Assembly: GCF_016908395.1 (NCBI RefSeq)
Contig: NZ_JAFBDU010000001.1
Coordinates: 186,001-250,000 of the forward strand
DNA length: 64,000 bases
DNA from: Metabacillus crassostreae
GTDB lineage: Bacteria; Bacillota; Bacilli; Bacillales; Bacillaceae
Direction of reading: 5' to 3'
In this document: positions 17,411 through 24,016 of the stretch, in pieces
How positions within the stretch are numbered: the stretch's first letter is position 1
How the letters are laid out: every line of letters begins with the position of its first letter
Program-made: the position numbers and the translations under genes
The notes under the pieces: model-generated
The model's input: the letters and a program-made list of their open reading frames with translations, nothing else
Database searches by the model: none
Told to the model about the DNA's origin: nothing

Positions 17411-17942
17411 ATGCTTCTTTTGCAGCTTGAAGTTGAAGAGAGATCTTAATTTGATCACCAACTAAAACCCCACCAGCTTCTAATGGAGCATTCCATGTTA
17501 AGCCATAATCACTTCTTTTAATTTTACCTTCTACAGAGAAACCAGCTTTTTTATTACCCCATGGATCAATACCAGTTCCTTCAAATGCAACGACAAATGT
17601 TTCTGATTTTGTTTCACCATGTAATGATAAATCTCCAGTTACGTTATACTCATTATCATCAGTTTTCTCAATACTAGTTGCTGTGAATGTCATTTTTGGA
17701 TGATTTTCTACATCAAAAAAGTCTGCAGAACGTAAGTGGTTATCACGGTCTTCATTACGAGTATCAACACTTGATAAATCTACAGAAAAAGAAATGCTTG
17801 CAGTAGTTAAATCTGTTGGATTAGCTTCAATATTAGCTTCAAAGCTTTGGAAACCACCTTTAACAGTTGCGAACATCATATGTTTTACAGAAAAATCAAC
17901 ACTACTATGTGTTACATCAAGATTCCATTTTGCATTCGTCAT
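17409..17942 (-). CDS. YceI-family isoprenoid-binding protein
   Basis: The 177-residue lipocalin-like beta barrel has WNLDVTHSSVDFSVKHMMFATVKGGF at the start, then DFFDVENHPKMTFTATS, VTGDLSLHGETKS, GNKKAGFSVEGKIKRSDYGLTWN and VLVGDQIKISLQLQA. There is no signal peptide, so unlike E. coli YceI it is cytoplasmic. The family binds polyisoprenoid or amphiphilic ligands and is often stress-induced. GGAGGAATT precedes the ATG. Promoter and inverted repeat are described separately. Confidence 0.92.
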   Translation of the reverse strand: MTNAKWNLDVTHSSVDFSVKHMMFATVKGGFQSFEANIEANPTDLTTASISFSVDLSSVDTRNEDRDNHLRSADFFDVENHPKMTFTATSIEKTDDNEYNVTGDLSLHGETKSETFVVAFEGTGIDPWGNKKAGFSVEGKIKRSDYGLTWNAPLEAGGVLVGDQIKISLQLQAAKEA

Positions 17943-17976
17943 TTAAAATTCCTCCAATATTTTGTTTAATTAATAT

Positions 17977-18007
17977 ATCTCGACTTAAAGATTTATAACT
18001 TCGAGAT
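17977..18007 (-). promoter_or_regulatory. Inverted repeat ATCTCGA-N17-TCGAGAT at the yceI promoter
   Basis: Seven-base perfect arms flank the predicted start region of yceI. The left half alone also reads ATCTCGACTTAAAGAT, a 16-mer with the outer ATCT/AGAT of the palindrome at 9364. This suggests a MarR-type operator, possibly the same regulator class as the mhq operon (inference). Confidence 0.55.
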
Positions 18008-18008
18008 A

Positions 18009-18037
18009 ATTATATGTTTTATAATAATAATTGTCAA
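18009..18037 (-). promoter_or_regulatory. Sigma-A promoter of yceI
   Basis: On the minus strand, TTGACA (18037-18032) and TATAAT (18014-18009) are spaced by 17 bp, a perfect match. Confidence 0.88.
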
Positions 18038-18044
18038 TTAGATT

Positions 18045-18220
18045 GTTTGGATTATTTAACATGCTTTCATAAACAAGCTAAATTTTTCGGTAGATGCTAA
18101 GGCACAATGAAAAATTATCCAAAAGTACATAAGCTGCATTAATCCTTCGCCTAATAGGTAGGTCTTTTTTGTGTTTCGATAGAACTTTTAATTTTATATA
18201 CTATTTGTAAGAATTAGTGA
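18045..18220. other. Gene-free stretch
   Basis: No supported gene. A short hairpin-like CCTAATAGGTAGGTC followed by TTTTTT lies near 18150-18170 and could end a small transcript, but nothing else supports one. Confidence 0.3.
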
Positions 18221-18400
18221 AATGGAGCGGAAGATAATCGACTCCTTACTGGTCCTGGTAGAATAGAGGGAGTGCTAGAGAAGATCTAACCAGGATATCT
18301 GTGGATGCTCTGCTTCCTTCCCGGCGACCCGAGTGTCTAGAGCAATGGAACAAGCTTGTTTGTCTAGCTTTACTTATTAATAGAAACATTAGCTTAGATA
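18221..18400. repeat. Degenerate dispersed repeat (AATGGAACAAGCTTGTTT family)
   Basis: It shares with 55497-55630 a GGAGMRGAAGA..A.TCGACTCC start, then AATGGAACAA.CTTGTTT, then TTAATAGAAA.CAT near the end. The two copies are otherwise eroded. Both are followed by a hairpin. Confidence 0.6.
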
Positions 18401-18408
18401 CTGATCTC

Positions 18409-18467
18409 CAGCCTTAATCTTTTTAACTATATGTAAAATGATATTAAAAGATGGCTGTTTTTTTGTA
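18409..18467 (+). terminator. Terminator-like hairpin after the repeat
   Basis: CAGCCTTAATCTTTT can pair with AAAAGATGGCTG across an AT-rich loop, then TTTTTTT. No gene precedes it, so it may belong to the repeat. The GGCTGTTTTT end also starts another TTTTGTTGTT-type repeat fragment. Confidence 0.5.
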
Positions 18468-18668
18468 AATTTTGTTGTTCGTAGAATACAGATTGTATAA
18501 ACAAGAGTTAACAGTACTATTAAGGATTATCATAAAGGAAATATCTTTATATACTAGAAAATCAGTGAGCTTTATCACAGTAAGAGGATTTTTCTTTTTA
18601 TTCTGAACAGATTGTGAAGTCTCTTGTTACTTTGATGAAAAAGGTGTAAATTATAAATATAGAAAGTA

Positions 18669-18684
18669 AGTGAAAACATTCACA
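18669..18684 (+). promoter_or_regulatory. Upstream Rex/Fnr-like box
   Basis: AGTGAAAACATTCACA differs from TGTGA-N6-TCACA at one position. It lies about 10 bp after a weak -35/-10 pair (TTGATG 18632, TAAATA 18654). Confidence 0.5.
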
Positions 18685-18734
18685 AACTTTCTACTTTAAA
18701 AGCTAGCTAGCAGACTCGTTGATTTAATCTCATA

Positions 18735-18750
18735 TGTGAATTTCTTCACA
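18735..18750 (+). promoter_or_regulatory. Rex/Fnr-like box directly before the DoxX gene
   Basis: TGTGAATTTCTTCACA is a perfect TGTGA-N6-TCACA. Extended, it reads ATGTGAATTTCTTCACAA, one mismatch from the Rex consensus TTGTG-N8-CACAA. It sits 23 bp before the ATG, so a bound repressor would block elongation or initiation. Confidence 0.65.
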
Positions 18751-18773
18751 AAAAAATAAGGAGATGACTAATC

Positions 18774-19295
18774 ATGATGAACATTATAAAAGGACCGAAA
18801 ATGGCGATCATATGGACAATATTACGTGTATGGTTAGGTGTTCAATGGCTAAAGGCAGGAATACCTAAGGTGACAGGTGAATTTGATGCTACAGGATATT
18901 TACAAGGTGCAATAGCAAATGCAAGTGGTGATCATCCAGCTGTGCAAGGCTGGTATGCAACATTTCTTGAACAATTTGCACTTCCTAACGCTGGATTATT
19001 TAATATATTAATTCCATGGGGAGAAGTACTAGTCGGAGTTGGTTTAATAGTAGGAGCTGCAACATTACCTGCATTAATTGCTGCAGGATTTATGAATCTT
19101 AACTTTTTACTTGCTGGAACAGTTAGCACTAATCCAATACTATATACAGCTGCAATGATCTTAATAGGAGTAGGGACAGCAAGCTACTTCTACGGAGTAG
19201 ATAGAATTCTACTTCCTTATGTAAAAATGAAAATTGAGCAACGACGTGAGAAAAATAAAAATGATCATACTCATAAACATCTACCTGTACACTAA
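18774..19295 (+). CDS. DoxX-family membrane protein
   Basis: The 173-residue protein has about four membrane helices. The first contains the DoxX signature LRVWLGVQWLKAGIPKVTG; LFNILIPWGEVLVGVGLIVGAATLPALIAAGFMNLNFLLAGT and a final ILIGVGTASYFYGVDRILLP follow, with a basic, His-rich tail. Related DoxX/DoxD proteins are subunits of, or are linked to, thiosulfate:quinone oxidoreductase or redox-linked membrane complexes. GGAGATGA precedes the ATG. The two Rex/Fnr-like boxes upstream fit redox control. Confidence 0.85.
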   Translation: MMNIIKGPKMAIIWTILRVWLGVQWLKAGIPKVTGEFDATGYLQGAIANASGDHPAVQGWYATFLEQFALPNAGLFNILIPWGEVLVGVGLIVGAATLPALIAAGFMNLNFLLAGTVSTNPILYTAAMILIGVGTASYFYGVDRILLPYVKMKIEQRREKNKNDHTHKHLPVH

Positions 19296-19304
19296 ATGTA
19301 AATG

Positions 19305-19352
19305 GATAACAAAAAAGGACAGATTAAGTCACTGTCCTTTTTTTGTTATCTT
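19305..19352 (+). terminator. Terminator between doxX and the minus-strand moaA unit
   Basis: GATAACAAAAAAGGACAG pairs with CTGTCCTTTTTTTGTTATC. It is symmetric enough to serve both strands. Confidence 0.9.
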
Positions 19353-19363
19353 AATATAGTGAT

Positions 19364-19591
19364 TTATTGAAATAAATCTTCGAATTTTTTATTGCGTATT
19401 TGTTTTTCCTCATCTGAAGCTAAGTCATATTTCTTTAATAAATGAAATACTTCATTTAATTCAGTTTGTTTAAGCGATGAATTTAAATAGTTTAAACAAC
19501 TGGTAGCTAATTCTTCAGGTAGATATGCTATTTGTTCTGTTAGCTTTTTCTTAACATCATCTAAAGAATGATCAATTTTACACGAACTCAT
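19364..19591 (-). CDS. Small hypothetical protein co-transcribed with moaA
   Basis: The 75-residue, acidic, helical protein (MSSCKIDHSLDDVKKKLTEQIAYLPEEL... ENEVFHLLKKYDLAS-type heptads) has no membrane segment. AGGGGGAAG precedes its ATG and it begins 12 bp after the moaA stop, so it is the third gene of fdhD-moaA-orf. I do not recognise a family; position suggests a role in molybdenum cofactor or formate dehydrogenase supply. Confidence 0.7.
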   Translation of the reverse strand: MSSCKIDHSLDDVKKKLTEQIAYLPEELATSCLNYLNSSLKQTELNEVFHLLKKYDLASDEEKQIRNKKFEDLFQ

Positions 19592-19603
19592 TATTACTTC
19601 CCC

Positions 19604-20626
19604 CTAACCACCGATATGAGACATCTCAATTTTTTTACGAGTTTTAGAAGAATCGCTTCGATCTAAAGAGTAACGATCTTTTCGGTTAAACCAAATTTTT
19701 TCAACTAAATCTTTTAGTTGATCATCCGATGCTCCTGATCTAATTGGCTCTCTTAAATCATGTCCTATAGAAGCAAATAAACATGTATACAACATGCCGT
19801 TAGCAGAAAGACGAGCTCTATTACATGTTGAGCAAAAAGCATCTGATACAGAAGATATAACCCCAATTTCCTCATGTGATCCACTATAACGATACCGCGA
19901 AGCAACTTCACCAGTATAATTAGGATCAATTGCTTCAAGAGGCATCACTTGATGGATATCTTGAATAATCTCTTTTTTTGAATAGACATCTTTTAAGTTC
20001 CACTTGTTTGTGTTACCAACATCCATGAACTCAATAAAACGTAATATATGTCCTCTTTCACGGAAATATTTAGCCATCGGTATGATTTCATGTTCGTTCA
20101 TACCACGTTTTACAACCATATTTATTTTCACTCTTAAACCAGCTTTATCAGCAGCATCTATTCCATCTAACACAGTTTTAACTGAAACATTGCGACCATT
20201 TATTTTTCCAAATACTTCATCCTGTAAGGAATCTAAGCTTATAGAAACTCGTTTTAGGCCAGCAGATTTTAAATCATTAGCAAATTTCGGTAAAAGTGAG
20301 CCGTTTGTTGTCATGGCAATATCTTCTACACCTTCAATTTTATTAATCTTCTCAATGAGGTGGGGTAAATCCTTTCTCATTAAAGGCTCTCCACCAGTGA
20401 TTCTAATTTTTTGTACTCCTAGGGAAGTAACAAAGATTTGCGTTAATCTTTCTATTTCTTCATAAGATAATAGCTGATTTTTCTTTAAAAAAGGATAATC
20501 AGGCCCGAAAATTTCAGCTGGCATACAATACGTACATCGAAAATTACATTTATCTGTAACGGAAATTCTTAAATCTCGCAGTGGGCGATTAAAGTAATCA
20601 TAAACCGCGTTATCTTTTGAATTCAA
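19604..20626 (-). CDS. moaA: GTP 3',8-cyclase MoaA
   Basis: The 340-residue radical-SAM protein starts at TTG (AAAGGAGG upstream). The N-terminal cluster is CNFRCTYC (Cys27, 31, 34), [10 protein letters not shown] follows, the C-terminal cluster is [18 protein letters not shown] (C-x2-C-x13-C), and the chain ends with the required GlyGly. It converts GTP to 3',8-cyclo-GTP, the first step of molybdopterin synthesis. It lies 21 bp after fdhD. The other moa/mob/moe genes are not in the window. Confidence 0.96.
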   Translation of the reverse strand: MNSKDNAVYDYFNRPLRDLRISVTDKCNFRCTYCMPAEIFGPDYPFLKKNQLLSYEEIERLTQIFVTSLGVQKIRITGGEPLMRKDLPHLIEKINKIEGVEDIAMTTNGSLLPKFANDLKSAGLKRVSISLDSLQDEVFGKINGRNVSVKTVLDGIDAADKAGLRVKINMVVKRGMNEHEIIPMAKYFRERGHILRFIEFMDVGNTNKWNLKDVYSKKEIIQDIHQVMPLEAIDPNYTGEVASRYRYSGSHEEIGVISSVSDAFCSTCNRARLSANGMLYTCLFASIGHDLREPIRSGASDDQLKDLVEKIWFNRKDRYSLDRSDSSKTRKKIEMSHIGG

Positions 20627-20647
20627 ACCTGTATACCTCCTTTTGTC

Positions 20648-21442
20648 TTAATCTGCTTTAATCCGCTCAGGATGTGAATACACATTAAATGATTGACCGC
20701 GAATAAATCCTACAGCTGTAATGTTCAAATCCTCAGCAAGCTTTATAGCTAGATCAGTAGGAGCAGATTTTGATAATACAATTCCTACACCAATTTTAGC
20801 AGCTTTTACTAAAACTTCCGAAGAAATTCTCCCGCTGAATACAATAATCTTATCACGAACAGAAATTTTATTTAAAATACTATATCCATATAATTTATCT
20901 AAAGCATTATGTCGTCCAATATCAGTCATACTTACAAGTAGTTCTTCATGTGTACAAAGTGCAGCATTATGCACACCACCTGTGTCTTTAAAAACAATAC
21001 TGCTCGATTGCATATCACCCATAAGCTGAATACATTGTTCGGGAGTAATCGTTAATTTTGCAGTTGACGTCTTTGCTGTTTTTACATCATTTTGAAAATA
21101 AAATTGTCTGCTTTTACCACAACAAGATCCGATAAATCGTTTTGTATATTGCTGTTGATTTGATGAAATTTCAACATGTAATGTTACATAAGCAAAGCCG
21201 GTACCCTCATCAATGTGTAATGATTTAATATCATCATAGTAACGAATAACGCCCTCTGAAGCTAAGAAACCAATAATCATCTCCTCAAAATGAGTAGGGG
21301 TGCAAACCATTGTGGCAAACTCTTGATCATTTACAATAATAGTTAATGGGAATTCTGAAACAATATGATCATCAGTATCGATCAGTTTTCCGTTGAAATA
21401 TTTTATGATTTTACGATTAACACTCATATCCATACTATCCAT
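20648..21442 (-). CDS. fdhD: Formate dehydrogenase sulfurtransferase FdhD
   Basis: The 264-residue protein has the FdhD hallmarks: EFPLTIIVNDQEFATMVCTPTHFEEMIIGFLASEGVI, the catalytic loop GSCCGKS, DTGGVHNAALC, DIGRHNALDKLYGY and SGRISSEVLVKAAKIGVGIVLSKSAPTDLAI. FdhD passes sulfur from a cysteine desulfurase to the molybdenum cofactor and is needed for active formate dehydrogenases. The start ATG has AGGTGAG 6 nt upstream. It is first of the minus-strand unit, divergent from the OFA transporter. Confidence 0.95.
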   Translation of the reverse strand: MDSMDMSVNRKIIKYFNGKLIDTDDHIVSEFPLTIIVNDQEFATMVCTPTHFEEMIIGFLASEGVIRYYDDIKSLHIDEGTGFAYVTLHVEISSNQQQYTKRFIGSCCGKSRQFYFQNDVKTAKTSTAKLTITPEQCIQLMGDMQSSSIVFKDTGGVHNAALCTHEELLVSMTDIGRHNALDKLYGYSILNKISVRDKIIVFSGRISSEVLVKAAKIGVGIVLSKSAPTDLAIKLAEDLNITAVGFIRGQSFNVYSHPERIKAD

Positions 21443-21728
21443 ATCATTCTCACCTGAATTTTTAAGATTACTAAAGTATAAACATAGAATGTTTTTTTAA
21501 ACAAGTAGTAAAGATTAGCTCTTACTAAAATCGATTAATAACATACTAGTTTGATATAATATGCGTTAGCTCCAATCTGGAATAAAGTATATAAAAATTT
21601 TGGATTAACCATACTATTATAGGGAAGCTTTTGAATGACAATAATATGCAAAGGGACATATTTATCAAATCACCTATATTTGAAAAAATAGCGTAAAGCA
21701 TCAATGTTGGGAAATAAATAAAAAATTG

Positions 21729-21757
21729 TTGCGGTAATAAAAATATCATGGTAGTAT
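21729..21757 (+). promoter_or_regulatory. Promoter of the OFA transporter leader
   Basis: TTGCGG (21729-21734), 17 bp, TAGTAT (21752-21757). The transcript would start near 21764 and carry a leader of about 250 nt before the gene. Confidence 0.5.
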
Positions 21758-21784
21758 TTCTTTACAAAGTTCATGATTTTGTAA

Positions 21785-21889
21785 CATCTTGTTCTCGTGG
21801 CAGCGAACCTGTCTACGGCTCAGTATGTTGCATTAATGTAAGCGATTAACTGTTGGTCCGATAGTAGCGATACCTGCTTGAAACTAACC
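21785..21889 (+). promoter_or_regulatory. Structured leader element A (candidate riboswitch or attenuator)
   Basis: Between the promoter and the terminator at 21886 lie three imperfect copies of AGCGA-N-CCTG (at 21802, 21841 and 21866). GGCAG/CTGTC can form a hairpin at 21800-21815. The last copy has TAGTAGCGATACCTGC, then ACTAACC, and that end is also the 5' arm of the terminator, so folding upstream could compete with termination. The core recurs at 23727-23765. I cannot match it to a known riboswitch class. Confidence 0.45.
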
Positions 21890-21955
21890 GTCAATCACCA
21901 AAAATTTGCACAGCTATGTTGCATGTTTTTGGAGGTTGGCGGTTTCTTTGTATTA
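21886..21955 (+). terminator. Intrinsic terminator inside the transporter leader
   Basis: AACCGTCAATCACCAAAAA pairs (with small bulges) with TTTTTGGAGGTTGGCGGTTT; a TGCA...TGCA loop sits inside and CTTTGT follows. It lies 60 bp before the transporter start, with no gene upstream on this strand, which points to attenuation. Confidence 0.7.
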
Positions 21956-22014
21956 GGCTCTTTTAAAAGAAGTAAGAAAACAGCCTTAAATTAAATGAAT
22001 GAGGAGATGAATTT

Positions 22015-23286
22015 GTGAAAAAGACAAAAAATCGGTGGCTAATTGCTGCATCTGCAGTAGGGATTCATATTTCAATTGGATCTGTATATGCGTGGAGTAA
22101 TTTTACAAATCCGTTGATGGAAGAATTCGGATGGACATCACAGCAAGTTCAATTAACATTTAGCTTAGCGATCTTATTTTTAGGTTTATCAGCAGCATTT
22201 CTAGGTCATTTTGTTGAAAAATATGGACCAAGAGCAGCTGGACTTCTAGCAGCAGCATTTTTTGGAGTAGGTGTAATTGGTGCAGGATTCGCTGTTAGTA
22301 TTGGTTCACTTACTCTCCTTTATGCTACATATGGTGTACTTGGAGGAATTGGTCTTGGAGTAGGTTATATTGCTCCGGTTTCTACATTAGTTAAATGGTT
22401 TCCTGATCGAAGAGGATTGGCAACTGGTCTTGCCATTATGGGCTTTGGATTTGCAGCAGCGATTAGCAGCCCAGTAATGGAAATCTTAATCAATTCTGTC
22501 GGAATAGCAAATACCTTTTATATTTTAGGTGCATCTTATCTTGTTATTATGACTTTATCATCACTTTACTTAGAAAAACCACCAGTTAACTGGGTTCCTG
22601 AAGGCTTTAACGAAAAAATCAAATCTGGAAAATCAAGAATTAAAGAAGATTTGTCACAGTTAACGGCAAATGAAGCAATCAAAACATCAAGATTCTACTA
22701 TTTATGGATTATGCTATTTATTAACGTTACATGTGGAATTGCTATTTTATCAGCAGCTAAACCTCTCGCACAGGAAAGTATTGGACTTTCTACAGCAGAA
22801 GCAGCAGCTTTAGTCGGTGTTTTAGGAATTTTTAATGGTCTGGGCCGTATTGGTTGGGCTTCAATTTCAGACTTTATTGGTAGACCAAACACATACACAA
22901 CATTCTTTGTTATTCAGATCATATTGTTTGCGGTTTTACCACATACACAAGAAGCGATATTATTCCAAGTTATGTTGGCAATTGTTTATACATGCTATGG
23001 TGGTGGGTTTGCGGCAATTCCAGCTTACATCGGCGATTTATTTGGAACAAAACAGCTTGGTGCAATTCATGGTTATATTTTAACTGCTTGGGCAGCAGCT
23101 GGATTAGCAGGTCCAATGTTCGCAGCATGGATGAAAGATACAACAGGAAGTTATGCTACTAGCTTAACGTTCTTCGCTGGAATGTTTGTTATTGCACTTG
23201 CCGTATCGATCTTGATACGTCGAGATATCAACAAGTTACGTCAACAAAATGCAACTAAAAATCCTAACAGCACTATGGCAGGCTAA
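22015..23286 (+). CDS. OFA-family MFS transporter (oxalate/formate antiporter-like)
   Basis: The 423-residue protein starts at GTG (GAGGAGATG upstream). It has twelve membrane helices with MFS signatures: NRWLIAASAVGIHISIGSVYAWSNF, the OFA-type YGVLGGIGLGVGYIAPVSTLVKWFPDRRGLATGLAIMGFGFAA, and GRIGWASISDFIGR in the second half. The family exchanges small carboxylates such as oxalate and formate. Placed beside fdhD and an FdhF-like enzyme, formate or a related acid is the likely cargo, but that is inference. Confidence 0.88.
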   Translation: MKKTKNRWLIAASAVGIHISIGSVYAWSNFTNPLMEEFGWTSQQVQLTFSLAILFLGLSAAFLGHFVEKYGPRAAGLLAAAFFGVGVIGAGFAVSIGSLTLLYATYGVLGGIGLGVGYIAPVSTLVKWFPDRRGLATGLAIMGFGFAAAISSPVMEILINSVGIANTFYILGASYLVIMTLSSLYLEKPPVNWVPEGFNEKIKSGKSRIKEDLSQLTANEAIKTSRFYYLWIMLFINVTCGIAILSAAKPLAQESIGLSTAEAAALVGVLGIFNGLGRIGWASISDFIGRPNTYTTFFVIQIILFAVLPHTQEAILFQVMLAIVYTCYGGGFAAIPAYIGDLFGTKQLGAIHGYILTAWAAAGLAGPMFAAWMKDTTGSYATSLTFFAGMFVIALAVSILIRRDINKLRQQNATKNPNSTMAG

Positions 23287-23358
23287 TTCTCCTTCCAAAA
23301 CGTTCATAGATGTGGTAGAATACCTCATGCTAACACCTCTAGTAGGTAGGAGGGTATT

Positions 23359-23718
23359 ATGAATAAGTACGAAGCTGAATTTAGTAATATAGTAAGATCC
23401 TTTCGAAAAAAACATATGGGTAAAGGTCCTAGTAAAATTACAACAACGTTTTGTAAAAATTGGGCAATATGTGAAATGGAAGGTAATTTGTCACCAGTGG
23501 AAAAATTTATAGCAAGTGCAGATGAAGGGAAACAAGCCCTACGATCTGCTAGAACTGAAATGGTTAAGCAAATGTATAAGAAGCATCCTCCAGTTGAAAT
23601 GGAAGATTTCTTAGGATGTCATTTTGTAGACCTTTTTGTAGACATTGATATTGATAGAGACTTTGGTATGTCAATATTTGTTTTTGATGAAGATATTCAA
23701 GATAAATTTAGTAAATAA
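23359..23718 (+). CDS. DUF2294/MpsC-family protein
   Basis: The 119-residue protein has the DUF2294 pattern: KKHMGKGPSKITTTFCKNWAICEMEGNLSPVEKFIASADEGKQALRSARTEMVKQM, then HFVDLFVDIDIDRDFGMSIFVFDEDI. The staphylococcal MpsC protein, part of a cation-translocating MpsABC system, belongs to this family (family knowledge); Bacillus YbcI is another member. No MpsA/B partner is in the window. AGGAGGG precedes the ATG. It sits between the OFA transporter and the FdhF-like gene. Confidence 0.75.
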   Translation: MNKYEAEFSNIVRSFRKKHMGKGPSKITTTFCKNWAICEMEGNLSPVEKFIASADEGKQALRSARTEMVKQMYKKHPPVEMEDFLGCHFVDLFVDIDIDRDFGMSIFVFDEDIQDKFSK

Positions 23719-23726
23719 ATAATTTA

Positions 23727-23768
23727 GGTATGGCACTTAGTAGCGACCCTGCAAAAGACTAACCACCG
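23727..23768 (+). promoter_or_regulatory. Element B, second copy of the leader core
   Basis: TAGTAGCGA (23738-23746), CCCTGC, then ACTAACC match element A in order and spacing. TTAGT can pair with ACTAA. As in A, the last bases form the 5' arm of a terminator. It lies between the DUF2294 gene and the FdhF/YdeP gene. Confidence 0.45.
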
Positions 23769-23814
23769 TTTAACTCAAATCTAACTAATTTGGGTATTGA
23801 CGGTGGTTTTTTAT
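23761..23814 (+). terminator. Terminator joined to element B
   Basis: AACCACCGT pairs with ACGGTGGTT; an inner stem CAAAT/ATTTG supports it; TTTTTT follows. It may simply end the DUF2294 transcript or attenuate the next gene, 203 bp downstream. Confidence 0.85.
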
Positions 23815-24016
23815 TTAATTGTACATTTACTTTAATTATGGAAGGTAGACCAAATGAAAAACAAATTATGTTTTCATACGAAAAATTAGCTTATTGCTAT
23901 TTCATCTTAATTACCAATAAGCTAGTTTTTCTTCTGAATTCCATTAATGTGTTTTCATATTAAAACACATCAGTTAGAGCTTTCTTTCATAGTTTAATAG
24001 ATAAGGAGTGATTCAT

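Noticed and set aside
21546-21749. Minus-strand 67-codon hydrophobic frame between fdhD and the OFA gene
   Set aside because: No ribosome site, AT-rich composition explains the hydrophobic residues, and it covers the likely promoter region.
21785-21889. Classical preQ1-I, T-box, SAM or Moco riboswitch at the OFA leader
   Set aside because: The leader lacks the A-rich segment of preQ1-I, the T-box AGGGTGGNACCGCG and the SAM-I core; I could not align it to the Moco consensus I remember.
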